Source of the DNA: Hippophae tibetana
Taxonomy: Eukaryota; Streptophyta; Magnoliopsida; Rosales; Elaeagnaceae
DNA: 64,000 nucleotides
Reading direction: 5' to 3'
Assembly: GCA_037013495.1 (NCBI GenBank)
Contig: CM072802.1
Span: forward strand, 45,422,501-45,486,500
The notes below the pieces were generated by a model. That model had not been told where the DNA came from and did not search any database. It saw nothing but the letters and a program-made list of their open reading frames with translations. Below, one piece after another: positions 10,860 through 23,118 of the stretch (the first letter of the stretch is position 1; the number at the start of each line of letters is the position of its first letter). A program made the translations under genes and the position numbers.

Positions 10860-13565
10860 GTCGTCCCTGTTGGTATCCTTTGATAGAACAACGCTAATGG
10901 GTACCACCTATACTATTCTTTATGTCCTAACAACTGACTGAGATTGGGCCTCATTCCTAGCATTAATGGAAGTTGGAACTGTCACTCCATATGATGTCTC
11001 AACCTTCTGAATGTTTGAGTTATCATCATACTTAACATACTCAATTGCAACACTGGTATAGCCAATCAAGTTAAATGAAGGAAGAACTAAGTTTGGATAG
11101 ACTTTCCTAAAACTCTAGTGTTAGCCTTAAATTCTTCTAAATCAAGGTAATAATCCACTGCTTCTTTAGTTGCAACTTCAGGTTGTTGAGTTAGTGCATG
11201 TATCTTGGTACCCATATCCTCCACCTAAGCATCCTTTTTGGCGAGTTCTCCTTAAAATTGACCATAAGATTTCTTAAGAGCTCTCTTTACAACTAATTGG
11301 GCCTCCTCCATTCAAAGTGTTGTCATCACATTGGTTGTCTTCTTGAGCTTGATCAAGTGAAGCTATGCTCGATCTCTTTCAACAATGACACCATGACAAA
11401 TCCCCATAATGGGATCAGAAGAATAATGGGTCTTATAAATGAATTCCTAAACAACAACTTGTATTGTATCTTGGTAGATTTCTCTAAAAAAATCACATGT
11501 CTAAGTTTGGTCACCTCAGCCACCATTTCTCTTAGAGACTCTTGAAAAATGATTGAAGAAAGTGCACAAAAAGGACTGGTTTGTGGAGCCTCATCCTCTA
11601 TGGCAAAGTCATCAACTAAAGGAGAAGCTGAGGCTTCGTTTGGCACATCAACCTCTATGGTCAACTTGAACTGGCGAGTGGTACGTGGAATTCTATTTTC
11701 TTCCCAAGCACTCATCTATCTCCTATCTATTCCTTATTCCTTATAATCTAACTTATGATTTGCAAGGCATTAGAAGTTATGCTTTTTTATGAAAAAGAAT
11801 AATGTGAGTTCATCTCTACAAAATAAGAGAAAAAACAAATAAGTCATATGGAGTCATCAATCAAATAAAAAATGAGACTTAGAGAATACTTACCTTTGGA
11901 AGGAGGACCATAAAAAGTATCAGGAATGGTTGAAATGAGTTGTAGTCCCTAGTATGTAATCTTCTAAGCAATTAATAGTCTCTCACAGCTTTGCACTCTA
12001 TGAGATGGAGAAAACAACTTATTAATGAATTCTTACCTTTTGTCATCAATTTTGATTATCTTCCAGTGCACTACACCAAAGAGAGAAAAAGTTAGCAAAA
12101 GAAAAAATAATAATAAAGTGACCTTAGAAATGTAAGTTGCATTGACATGGATAGCTCACCACTAGGAACAAATTCTGTGGGTGTCGTACCAAGTTTAGGA
12201 CAAGCAACATCATAAGCACTAGTTGTAATAAACTAGGAAAGAATCCAACCTTTTTTGGACTTAGGAATGTCTTTAATTAACTTGTGGTTTTCATATGGCT
12301 TCAGGTTGAGTCATTTGTCACTTATAAATAGAGATAGTATAGAGAATAGAACTCATCCAAGGTAAACTCCTTACCATGTTTCTTTCACAAGATGCTGCAA
12401 GATAGAATAGTTTTCTATAAATTAGAGGGGAAATGTCCTGGAGGAGCCCCCACTCTACAAAGGAACTCATGTAACAATGGTGGGAATGGGAGCCTAAGAC
12501 TAGCAAAAAGTTTATCAATAAAAATGGTGTTACTTCTCAATAGAGGATTACTAGGTATCACACATGCCCAAGAAGAATGATCACAATGTTATCAAGAATC
12601 TCAAACATCTCTTTCAGCCTATCCATCATGAGTTAATAAAAACCACAACCTTTAAATCAACTTCATACTCAGCTTTACACTCTTGCTTAAAATTCAGTAA
12701 GTCTTTAAGAATATTTTCACCAAAAAAGAGATTTAGAAATGTCAACAAGATTGATAGGGTCATAGTGAAAAGGGAAGTCAGAACAGAGTCTGGAGTAAGA
12801 ACAATAACTAGAAGCACCACTAGAGCTACCACCAACTCTGGAAAAGGAAGAACTGATTGGCTCTATATTGTTTTCCTGACCAATCAGCTGATCAGTTGGC
12901 CAGTTAAACCTCTCGATTACTAGCTACTATAAGTCATGGTTAGCAAGTCGGACCTCCCGACGTTTAGCTACTGTGAGTCGTGGTTAGCTAGTCTTGTCCC
13001 TTCATGATTGATCGTCTGATCAGTCCTTTGATTGGCATGTTGTCTCAACCTTCGATGGTTCTACTATTCCATCCCTTCGCGGCCTACCACAGGTTCTTCC
13101 TATAATACCGTACATGATGTGAGTCATTTTTGTTTTGGTCTCCACTCCCAATTTTTGATTTTCTTACATCCCAATTCTTTTCTTTAGATCCCATTTTGTG
13201 GTGTTATAGATCTTACTACCAGACATTGTATTCCAAGAAGTATGTTTATCAATGCTTAAGTTGTGAGACATAAACTTCTAGCTCCTAAAAAAATGTCTTC
13301 ACAAAAATTCACGGTATACCATTCTGGATCGATAGAAAGAGAAAAGGAAAAAAGTTTTAAAAGTACCAATACTCTTCAAGTTTTTGGCATTCATGCAAAT
13401 CCAAAGAAAACTAAAGAAAAAAGTTAGAAAAATAAAGATATCGATCCACTTACCAAGAGTTGGGTGAAGCAAGAGATTGTTCTTCAATCTTTCTCTTCAA
13501 AGCTCTGACCTTGGGTTTTGACTGAGAGTTATGAGTGAGGTCGCTAATGACCAAGTATTTATAAA
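10860..13565 (-). pseudogene. Plant transposon-type gag-like protein gene, broken, multi-exon
   Basis: On the minus strand a TATAAATA box (13556-13563) precedes a leader and a putative first exon ending KIEEQSLASPNSW before GTAAGT near 13456. Further on, the frame around 12530-12440 reads DKLFASLRLPFPPLLHEFL and RVGAPPGHFPSN. This is the FPLxP...APxQLxPNxW block of a large plant family usually annotated as putative transposon or retroelement proteins. Another segment ends PDTFYGPPSKG at a GTAAGT (about 11897). The last one, 11715-11353, is an acidic then helical 120-residue stretch (start MSAWEENRIPRTTRQFK). Several in-frame stops and shifts separate the blocks. The family's biochemical role is not established. 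Exon limits are approximate. Confidence 0.45.
13556..13563 (-). promoter_or_regulatory. Candidate TATA box for the minus-strand relic
   Basis: TATAAATA on the minus strand lies about 90 bases upstream of the putative first-exon splice donor of the 10860-13565 relic. Position and sequence fit a plant core promoter; there is no other evidence. Confidence 0.4.
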
Positions 13566-13853
13566 GAATGCCAAGTCCAATCTCAACCTCCTATCAACCC
13601 ATAATTCAATGGAACTGATTGAGAAAAGATCAGGGAGAATTAGGATACAAAGATATCAGATTTGAAAAGTCAAACCCACAGGTCTATAGTTGAACTTTTG
13701 CCCATAATTTGATAAACCATAACTTTCCAATTGAGGCATGGTAATAGCCATTGAAAATCTTGTGATCTTAGGATCATAATGGCATAAATTTATGTCGGGT
13801 GCTAGTTGAATAACTTAGCTAAGATGTTTTAGAAGCAACTGTCACTAAGTCAC

Positions 13854-13912
13854 TGATGAGTGCTCAAAAAGCACTAAAATTACCATGATTTTATGCACAT
13901 TAATTGATTAAA

Positions 13913-13943
<31 letters not shown>

Positions 13944-14537
13944 GTTTTATCATATATTTATATAAATTTGTCTTTTTCGGAATCACAGGTATTTTTATTG
14001 TTTTTCAGGTATTTTGGCTTTAAAACGTAACTTAAAGACTCAAAGAGGAACAATGGAAGCAATACATCACAAATATATTAATAAATAAATGGGGAAATGT
14101 CAACAAATATGGAAAAATTGGACAAAATGGATCAAAAAGGAGAAAAAAATCGGGCCGCCATGCCGAGCTCCGCGCGAGCCATGCTGCAGTCCACGCCCAC
14201 GTCCGCGCGCACCATGCTATCGTTCCACGTGTGCCCCTGCGCGATGCTGCTTGTCCATTTTGAACCATTTTGAACCATTTTGTCCAATTTTTTCATATTT
14301 GTTGACTTTTCCCCATTTATTTATTAATATATTTTTGATGTATTGCTTCCAGTGTTCCTCTTTGAGTCTTTAAGTTACGTTTTTAAGCCAAAATACTTGA
14401 AAAACAATAAAAATACCCGTGATTCCGAAAAAGACAAATTTATATAAATATATGATAAAACATATAAATATATATATTTTTAATTAATTAATGTGCATAA
14501 AATCATGATAATTTTAGTGCTTTTTGAGCACTCATCA
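13854..14537. mobile_element. Palindromic element of two head-to-head TGATGAG LTR ends
   Basis: The 684-base element begins TGATGAGTGCTC and ends GAGCACTCATCA. It is flanked by direct repeats GTCAC at 13849-13853 and 14538-14542. Its two arms (about 13854-14140 and 14257-14537) are inverted copies of the first 270 or so bases of the TGATGAG LTR, differing by scattered substitutions and an AT-repeat length change. A GC-rich core (about 14147-14256) lies between them. A normal LTR would end in the GATGTCGG...CTCATCA sequence, which is absent here. The 5-bp duplication is what retroelement integrase makes. The open frames inside are by-products. Confidence 0.9.
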
Positions 14538-14542
14538 GTCAC

Positions 14543-16829
14543 TGTATCTGGGCGAGATAAGTAAACTTCCAATCCTTTTAGAAATAGAAAAATAACAAGT
14601 ATGCATGGCCTTATTTGATTGGTCCATAATCACATTAGAAAGTCAAATTAATATAGTTAGTACACAATCACATATATATTTTATTATTTAAATTTAAAAA
14701 TCAATATTAATAATATTATCCTATTTACTGAAGATCATATATTAATTATTTACGATTATGTTATATGTCAAAATCTTTAAATAGGCCATAATAACTTGAA
14801 AATGTGTGTATAAGTTCATACTATAAACCTATCAAATTCCCTATGATTTTAACTTTTTCTCAAAAATTGACTTAATCATCCAATCGGATACAACACACTA
14901 GTACATTCTTATATGGCTTTCTAGTAATGTGTATATTTACATGTCAAGAGAACATGATCTAACATAAATAAATTTTAAAAATATTTATTAAAAAATATAA
15001 AAAAAAACAAAAATTGAAAATGAGTGGAGTGGTGAGGATCATTCTCTCACTCCTAACGAGATAATTTCTTATTAATGTTAAAATCGCATTTTTCTACACA
15101 TTGTAACTTATGCAAAACAAATTTACATCCCAATCCTATTATGCATTCATGATACTTTCACACAACTATGCAACACAATTATCATCACTAATTAAAAACA
15201 CCTTAAGTTTGATAAAAAAAATCATAAAAGTATGAAAAAGGGCAAAAAAAAAAAAAAATAAGAAGGAGATGTCGATCTCTTTTGGATAATATAATTGGAA
15301 GATAAAAAACAAAAAAAATAATTAAATCAAAATTATTATAATAATGTAAATTAAGAATATCATATTAATAATGATTTTATTTAATAAAAATAATATTAAG
15401 ATAAAATTAATATTTTATATATTTTTATTATAATAATAAAAAAAAATCATGGCTCAATAATTAAAGTCACTCTTAATTTCTTAGCAAATCTTTGACTTTC
15501 GCTTTAAAGACTCGAAGCTCATTATGGCCAAACCCTAATGATAAATCAAATCTAAAACCGACTTGGTATGCATAATAAAATCTCCAAAATAGTTACTTCC
15601 AAAGCATATGATTATGAGCACCTGTCTTGTACATCAAAAAGTAAGATCTCTTATTATTATTATTATTATTATTTTTAAAATCTCTCATTCGTTTATTTTG
15701 CTTGACCATAAAGAGAGATAAGTCATAGAATACACGAGGACATAAAGGACACCTCAAAAGCCAAAAGACAGCAAAAGACATCTTTTTGTTAAATAAGCAT
15801 ATTAAACTGCAATAAGTGGCCTAATATCCTTCGCTAATGAACTTTTTGTGACCAAACTGTTTATACGTAGCTGATAAACTTCTTTAGATATATATTCCTC
15901 ATCTTTTCTGGTTTAAAATCATTTTAATTCATTTGAAAAGCTTCTTAGTGCCTAGTTCCGGAGGCGCAAGAATTTAGTTATGCGTTTCAAAGTAGAAATC
16001 TTATGCTTTTTGGGTGATGAAATCTCCAAACTTATAAGAAAGGAGCTAGTTATTCCCATAATATAATATAGTACTTAATACTTAACTTATATTAGGTAAT
16101 GATATTGTTATAATAAATTTTACTATTTTCACGATAAAAATATATTAAATATTTATTTAATCTTTAAAATTAATTAAATTTTAGTATTATTATTATTTGA
16201 AAAAGTTATCATAATTAAAATATTATTGTGATAACAACAATTGATATTGTAAAAAATATTTTCATCTCATGTATTTTTCAAAAAAATAAAAATAAAATAT
16301 TATTACACTAATATTATATTAATATTACATTTCATTGGTATGAAGTACATATTTTCACTTAACAATTACTTCGAAAACAATGAATAATTTCTAAATTATA
16401 AAGACAATTTTCTTAAGCCATTTTGTTACTTGAAATTGTTTAGTGTTCAAAGAATAAGTGATGATTGATATTTTTAACCAATAAAATACAAGATTAATTA
16501 GTGCAATCATTTTCTTGAAAATTATAAGACTTTAAAGCGGAGCAATAGATTTCATTTTTAAAGGAAGTATGGCATCAAGGAACTTACCTAGCTAATCGTA
16601 GGTCTTAATAAGTAACTTACGGATCTAAGGCTTGAAAATTAACTTCAAGCTTCAATAGTTGATTAAAAGAACATGTTATGTGATAGGTAGAGAGTACCAT
16701 GTAACTTACTCTATGAAACAATGAATAACATATCTTGTTTCTTGTGATTAGTTTATAGTATGCATAAATGACATGCACCTTACATTTAGCGGTGGCTTGC
16801 ACTCCTTGGCTACCCATAACATATTGGTT
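14543..16829. other. Intergenic AT-rich DNA
   Basis: No coding frame or repeat family is recognised. It contains an A run at 15246-15259 and an (ATT)n microsatellite at about 15652-15674. Everything else is anonymous A/T-rich sequence. Confidence 0.5.
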
Positions 16830-18020
16830 ATGGGTGAGATTTGTGAACAATTAACAAATCTGGAGAATCTAGATCTAGATGAATTGGATGATGATGTACA
16901 AGAAGCGAAGGATTGGTGTCTTATTGGAGGATGCTTTTCGACACGATCTGTGTTGGTAGAGGCCATGATGGTTTTGCTTAACAAGCTTTGGAAGTGTATT
17001 GAAGAAATCATGGTGAGAGTGGAAGGTAAGTATACCTTCATTTTTGAGTTTTATGACCCTCATGATGGTTGCTCTGTTCTAAATTGAAGTCCATGGACCT
17101 TTGATGGTGCTTTGGTGGTGTGGAAGGAGTTTATGGTTGGTATGATTGCTAGAGAAATGGATTTCAGTCTAAGTAACTTTTGGATTCATGTGATAGGTTT
17201 ACCTCATAACTGGATTAATGTGAAGAAATTGAGTAAAATTGGAGCTACTCTGGGGGAGGCTGTAGATGTGGATTTATCACCTTCTAGTGGGCTAGTGTTG
17301 AAAGGAGGAAGGATTCGTGTGATTAACAATATTTTTAAACCATTTTTTGCTTAAAATTTGGACTTATTGAAAGGATCTACATCCAGTTTGGCTAGATTTT
17401 AGGTATGAGTTACATATGATGTGTTTGAAATGTGGTGTGGTTTCCAATGACATAAGAAGCTATTGTAAGCTAAGGTTTGAGGAACTTGGGGATTTGAAGG
17501 TTTAAGGTTTGTGGATGAAGTTTGAAGAATACTTGTAAGTTGGATGAGAATGAAACAATTGATAGTGGGAAGAGAAAGGAGATGAGACAGTCGGGGGTTG
17601 AAGGGGAAGTTTCAGTTGGCTCTGAGGAGGGTGATATGGAGGTGATGGCAAAGATTCAGGTATAGGTGACCAAAGAAGGAAGGTGCTCCGACGAAGTGAG
17701 GGAAGTGTAGGAAATATGGTTTTGGAGGGACCATAGGTAGTTAGAGCATATGAAGATAGCGTGCCTGTTGGTGACGTGCCCTTTAGGAAGAAGACTTTAG
17801 TTACTGTAAGATGGGCCAAGAGATGTTGCATTTTCAAGGTCCATTGTTTAAACTGGGCTTTTAGACTCTAATCCAGTGAAGTAGATAACTCTGATATTAC
17901 TTTATCAAATGTAGAAAGTGGTTTAGTGGAAAAGGAAAACAGAAATTTCAATTTAGCTATGGTGGTGCATCAAGAGACTTCGAGCAGTTTGAGTCATGGA
18001 AGTGAAGAAAAAAGATTATG
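16830..18020 (+). pseudogene. LINE (L1 type) ORF1: DUF4283 plus zinc knuckle
   Basis: From the ATG at 16830 the frame gives an acidic N-terminus, then WCLIGGCFSTRS, a domain running to FEFYDPHDG, SPWTFDGALVVW, FWIHVIGLPHNW and LSKIGATLGEAVDVD (to about 17350). This is the order of DUF4283 proteins, the RNA-binding ORF1 products of plant L1-like LINEs. One in-frame TGA at 17085 breaks it, and others follow. The knuckle near 17410-17455 (CLKCGVVSNDIRSYC) lacks the expected histidine. ORF1 binds LINE RNA; this copy is dead. It is the left part of the LINE whose ORF2 begins at 18232. Confidence 0.8.
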
Positions 18021-18231
18021 ATTGTTAGGAGTCAAATCTATGGCAAAAATTAGTGCATTCAAGATGGCTGGTATTGGGAAGAGAGGAAAGGAGGGAGGCT
18101 CGTGGTGTCAAGACGCTGCAGTTTCTGGTGATTTGCTAAATTTATATGCAAATGAGGAAAACAGTGCTATGAGTGCAGCTTTTGCCTTCACTAATCGTTA
18201 CAGATTCTGGTGTAAAGCCCCATCATGCATC

Positions 18232-18345
18232 ATGAATATATTAAGCTGGAATGCTAGACCCTCCGTGCGTTCGAGCTCTTTATACACCATGGTGTTTCTT
18301 ACGAAAACTAGGTTGAAACAAGGTGGTGGTGACGGTCCATATATA
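18232..18345 (+). pseudogene. LINE ORF2, start of the endonuclease domain
   Basis: MNILSWNAR at 18232-18258, then MVFLTKTRLK, corresponds to the first strand and the ExK metal-binding region of the apurinic-type endonuclease that opens plant LINE ORF2. The glutamate of the usual ETK is replaced (TKTR), and sequence between the two motifs is lost. It stops at about 18345, where a copia LTR begins. ORF2 sequence reappears at 30699-30768 and 40783-43870. Confidence 0.7.
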
Positions 18346-19467
18346 TGTTTATTTTTGATAATGTAAAGTTAATTATTATAGATCAATAATTTACACACGT
18401 ATATAATTAGATACATTTTGTATGCAATCGTGTGTACACACACCACGGTGTTGGTTTTTATATTATGCATACTAAGTAGAGTATTGGTTTTCGGTAAGCG
18501 AGCGTGGGAGCAAGCTGATGTTTTTATTGTGGTTTTTGGCGTGTTTCATGTATGGGTATATATGGATTGTACTCAGCAGTTTTTAGAAATAGAAAAATGT
18601 AACATTTTAGCACCTCGCCACCACTTTCGTCATGGCCTCTCTACCACCCTTGACGAGGTGGTTGGTTTTTGGTTATAAAAATCCCCTTTCTTTAATTGTT
18701 TCTTAATTCAAAAATTATATTGAAACTTTGTAAAAATTTCCATTGATTTAAATTTTATATTCATTAATTATATCTATAATGTCATACGTTCATGTGATCG
18801 TAGAATAGTATGAGTTGTTATTTTATGTGGTGAGTGAATACTTTTCTATGTGAATAGCACTTAAAGGTTGTGTTAGTTTATTGTACTCATTACCGTTATG
18901 TTGTATCTGATCACATCACATCAAGTGGTGTTGGCTGTGGAGGACACTAGGGTTTGTATGTCAAGCAAAATCGTTATAGAAGCAGCAAACATAAGTAGCA
19001 ATAGGTAGTTAAGACAGAGGTTCTAACTGATAGTGGTAACATTGGTTTTTATTTCTTTTAGAGCTGTAAATGTTATATTGATTAGTGAATTATTTGTTGC
19101 TAAGTGGTTGCCTTAAGTAATCCGAGGACGTTACCACATAGATTCGGTCTCTATGTAGGTTTAACTCGTTATATCTTGTGTTATGTATGCTTAGCTGTGG
19201 AGCTAGTATAATCTGAGTTTAAATTATGTATGTTAAAACATATGATTATTTAAACTCCGATTGGAATGTTTTTGATCTCTCTATCTAAGTTTTAGTTTAT
19301 GTATAATTTCTTACTTTGAATGCTATCTACTGTTTTGATATTATGCTGATACTTATTGTTGAGTGTACATCTTTCATTCTATTATTTTGTTTGTTGCTTG
19401 TGGGGACAAATTCATTAGGAGTCTGTATTTTCTTGCGCTTGTAATGTATCCGGTTGTAGACTTTTCA
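18346..19467 (+). mobile_element. 5' LTR (truncated) of a SIRE-like Ty1/copia element
   Basis: It matches the last 1.1 kb of the LTR at 29113-30698 and ends in CTTTTCA at 19467, immediately before a primer-binding site. About 480 bases of the LTR head are missing, as is the target-site duplication. That fits a deletion that also removed LINE endonuclease sequence. It contains a TATA-like TTATAAAA at about 18674, preceded by an inverted repeat CACCTCG...CGAGGTG. Confidence 0.85.
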
Positions 19468-19469
19468 AT

Positions 19470-19482
19470 TGGTATAAGAGCA
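19470..19482 (+). other. Primer-binding site, initiator-Met tRNA type
   Basis: TGGTATAAGAGCA starts two bases after the LTR end. It differs by one base from TGGTATCAGAGCA, the usual copia primer site, found with the cytosine intact at 46580 in another element of the window. Confidence 0.8.
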
Positions 19483-19566
19483 TGTACACCTTGTTTGGGC
19501 TTGACTGCTCAAGCATTGATCTTTTTGCCCTTCTTTATATGTTTAATTCTTTCAAAGATTTTATAA

Positions 19567-20841
19567 TGGATGATATATAAGGGTTGGTTAATGGACCACC
19601 TAAGTTCAATGGAATTTTTTATTTTTCATTGGAGGTCCTAAATGTGCTCCTTGATTAAGGACGGTTGGACATGTCCTATGTACATCTCTAAGATTGGTGT
19701 TGTCGAATCCGAACTTGTGAACATCTGGAGTAAAGAGAAACTACATCTCTGCAATTCAAATTGCCAAGGATCGCAACTTCTTATCAACTCATTTACCTCA
19801 AAGGATTTTTCTATTACAAATAAGTTTACTAGTGTCAAGGGAGCTTGAGAATTTCTAGAAAAAAATATGGTGGGTATACTTTCTAGACTAGTGTGTTCGT
19901 TTTAGAAAAGATAGAGACTGTTAATCCTTAATGATCTACTTTTATGGCTTCTCCTACCAAGAATACTCTATCCAACTCTTTTTATTGAATTGACACTGGT
20001 GATAATAATAAGTTCTCTCTACAAGATTCCTATGATCAACATGTCTATAACAATCTAAAGCTAAAAAAAATTATAAGCAAGATTCATAATGATATTTCTC
20101 AATAGGATAAGAAACTTTTTAATTTTTTTTTATCAATTGCTCAACCTAACTTTGGACAGTGATAAACTTGTAAATAATTTGAAGCTAAGTTTGGACAATC
20201 ATATTAAAGTTTACCAGATTCTGTTATGGGATAATGAAAAGTGCCTTATCTGGATAAGTGAACTTGAGAAGGCAATTCAAGATATAAAGTTTGAAGCTCT
20301 CAAAGATCAATGCATACTTAAGTCATATTATAATTCAAGAGTTGTATGAAATCTTAAGAAAGAAACATGCATCTTGGAAGATGAAAAGGCTATACTAGAA
20401 TCCGTATAAGAAGATTATGATGTTGAGCTGACCAAACTTCATGCTTGTGTTGAAGCTGACACTAATAAAGCCATTCTTATTGAATTCAGCCTTCTAGAAA
20501 AACATAAAATGGTTGAAATTCTTCATCTTCAATAGTATGACTTCGAAAGAAAAATTAAAAAAGCTGCTAAAATTGGAAATAAGTGGTATTTTGGAGAAAC
20601 AGGTTTTGAAAGGTTATTAAGACTTAAAGATGTTCATCCTTTCTCTTCTACTTTGGCTATTGCTCAAGAACATTCTTTCGTCATTGAGATTTCTAATAAT
20701 GACTCCACCAATGGATTTTTTAAGCGCTCAGAGTCTATCTATCTCTCTCCTATTTCTTGCAACCAAGGTCATCTCGCCTCTGCCTTCTTTCAAAAGAAGT
20801 CTCATACTTATAATGGAGATATGTTAAGTCATGTGGAATAA
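19567..20841 (+). pseudogene. SIRE-like copia gag relic
   Basis: MDDI then GPPKFNGIFYFSLEV (from 19567) is the decayed N-terminal gag motif (PPxFDGxNYxYWK). Further on, charged helical segments such as LELD-like repeats, ISELEKAIQDIKFEALKDQC (20263 on) and WYFGETGFERLL match the coiled-coil C-terminal part of SIRE-type gag. Stops and frameshifts break it at least five times. The copy is not translatable. Confidence 0.65.
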
Positions 20842-20849
20842 CTTCTATA

Positions 20850-22160
20850 ACTTTCCATTACTTTGACTAGTGAAGCCTCAATCTTACAGAAAATGCTATA
20901 TTGATCTTGAACGAGTTTAAATATTTTCTCAGAATTGGTATTTATGATCAAGAATTAAATTGAAAGGTTGAATGATTTAGAATCATCTTCCAGTTCTAAA
21001 TTACATAGAAGAAGACATAGAAGACATGTGTTAGACAAAGTAAAAACTAATTCCAATGTGGAAGAGAGAGCAAGTTATAAAAGGAAAACAAAGAGTATGG
21101 TTGTACAGACAAACAGAGAAATCACAAGTGCCAATTCTAATGTTAAAGTGGAAGAACCTATGCATAGAGATTCACTTGTCATAAGGAGTGTCCTGAATAT
21201 ACCGCCTAAGGATAAAGAAGATGACAAGTAACATGATCATATTTTCCACACAAGATTCCACGTGAAGGATAAGGTATGGATGTTAATTATTGATAGTAGG
21301 AGTTGCACTAATATTGCTAGTACCTTGTTGGTAGAAAATTTAAATTTAAAGTGGCACGAGCATTCCAAACCATACAAGCTACCATGGTTGAATGATTATG
21401 GAGAAGTAGAGGTTAACAAAAAAGTTTGGGTTCCTTTTTCAATTGGAAAATATGAAGATGAGGTTCTTTGTGATGTGACACCAATGTATGCTACTCACAT
21501 ATTTCTCGACCGACCATGGCAGTTTGATAGGAAGGTGTCACATGATGGTTACAGAAATTGTTATTCTTTTGAAATGAAAAACCAAAAAGTTGTATTAGCC
21601 CCTCTCAAACCTTTGCAAGCTTATGAGGACCAAATTAGGAGAGCAAGAGATTGCAAGATATGGAAAAAAGGTGTGAGCAAGAGGAAAATAAAAAAAGAGT
21701 AAGTGAAGTAGAGAGCAAAAATGGAGAGAAAAGTGTGCAAAAAAGAGAAGAAAATGAGCACAAAGGAGATAAGAGATAAAAAAGAGAGAAAAATACAAGA
21801 ATGAGTACATTTGCTGAAAAACAAGAGATTAAGAGTGCAATGAAGGCAGGGTAACAAGTACTTGTACTTATGTACAAGCATGTTTATCTTTCTACTTTTG
21901 ATCTTAACTCATCTTTGCCTAGTGTCGTTGTATCTTTGTTGTAGGGCTTTGAGGATCAAATTCCTGAAGAGATTCCTCATGGATTACCTGCTTATAGAGC
22001 TAAGATTCAAGGAAAAATATTTTCGAAGAGGAGGGTAATAATGGAGATCGAGGTGCTAATGAAGTTAATGTTTGATGTTTCCAAATATTCACAAGATATT
22101 TTGCAAGGAATTGGCGGTCCATGAATAAGGATAAATTTGGAAGATCAAGTTAGGTGCAAG
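20850..22160 (+). pseudogene. Inserted Ty3/gypsy gag-protease fragment
   Basis: The frame at 20968-21231 ends DSLVIRSVLNIPPK. The next, 21262-21702, carries a retropepsin-like domain: LIIDSRSCTNIAS (catalytic region, with DSRS where DGGS is usual), KPYKLPWLNDYGEVEV, LCDVTPMYATHIFLDRPWQFDRK and VVLAPLKPL. Near 21960-22010 an RT-entry motif follows (PEEIPHGLPAYR). The layout is that of plant gypsy elements of the chromovirus/Tekay type. The frame is split by a stop at 21229 and a frameshift after 21700, and RT and integrase are missing. It interrupts the copia element between gag and the pre-integrase segment. Confidence 0.75.
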
Positions 22161-22164
22161 GGTT

Positions 22165-22663
22165 ACTTTAGGAAGTAATTATTTTAATTAATTGTGAGCC
22201 TTTTATGTTTAGAAATTTTTGTTTTAGTTAATTATGGACCTTTTATGTTTAGCAATTTTTATTTTAGTGAATTGTGGGCTTTTTATTTTAAGTCTTTTAG
22301 TCTTTTATTTTCAAGGTTAGATTAGGCCTAATCCATAACTAAATATGGCTCATTAGGCCCATTTCATCTAGGGTTCTTTCTATTAGGGTTTCTTGCTTAT
22401 AAAGAAGAAGAGCTATGTAATTTGGAGGCAAGGCACAAATATTCATGAATGAAAAGTATATTTCATAAAGCTTTTGCTTTGTCTTCTTGTGTTCTTGATT
22501 GAATACTTGAATCTGACTTATCAAAGGGAGTGATCATCCTTTGTGGTGTCTCAAGGTTTGGGTTCTAAGGACTTTGTTTCCTTAGGGTTCTAATATAATC
22601 ATCTTCAATCGTTTCTATTCCTTTGAGTTCGTGAGTTCCTAAGTGGTTTGCCTAAAGGATCCA
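22165..22663 (+). mobile_element. Gypsy LTR fragment, copy 1
   Basis: This contains the sequence GAAGAAGAGCTATGTAATTT, a GAATGAAAAGTA block, CTTATCAAAGGGAGTGATCATC and the end TAAAGGATCCACGA. Related sequence is repeated at 23119-23282 and 23283-23590. The LTR probably belongs to the gypsy protease fragment on its left. A TGATGAG-family sequence interrupts it at 22664. Confidence 0.7.
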
Positions 22664-23118
22664 CGATAAGTGCTCAAAAAGCACTAAAATTACCATGATT
22701 TTTTTCACTTTAATTGATTAAAAAGATATATATTTATATGATTTTATCATGTTTTTATATAAATATGTCTTTTCGGAATCACAGGTATTTTATTGTTTTT
22801 CATGTATTTTCGCTTAAAAAAGTATCTTAAAGACTCAGAAAAATACTAGAGGCAATACATCACAAATATATTCATAAATTAAATGAGGAAAAGTAAAAAA
22901 AATGATGGAAATATTGGACAAAATGGGTCAAAAGGGTCAAAAATGATGAAATCACGCACGCAATTTCCCAACAACGCCAACCAACGCGTGCAGTATGCCC
23001 AGTAGCACCGAGTAGCATGCACCGTAATGCCCAGTCGTGCTGAGCAACGCGCGTGCATCACCTAGTCAAGCCGAAGTCATCGCGCACACAACGCCCAGTC
23101 CGCGCGCCTTTGCTCCAT
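22664..23118 (+). mobile_element. Truncated TGATGAG-family LTR head
   Basis: It starts CGATAAGTGCTCAAAAAGCAC, differing from the family start at the first and fifth bases. It follows the family through the AT-rich head to a GC-rich cassette at about 22955-23115, then stops abruptly at a repeat of the host gypsy LTR. TATA box, leader and U5 are missing. Confidence 0.75.

Noticed and set aside
13854..14537. Interpretation as an ordinary MITE
   Set aside because: The arms match the U3 start of an LTR family in the window and the duplication is 5 bp, which does not fit the common MITE superfamilies.
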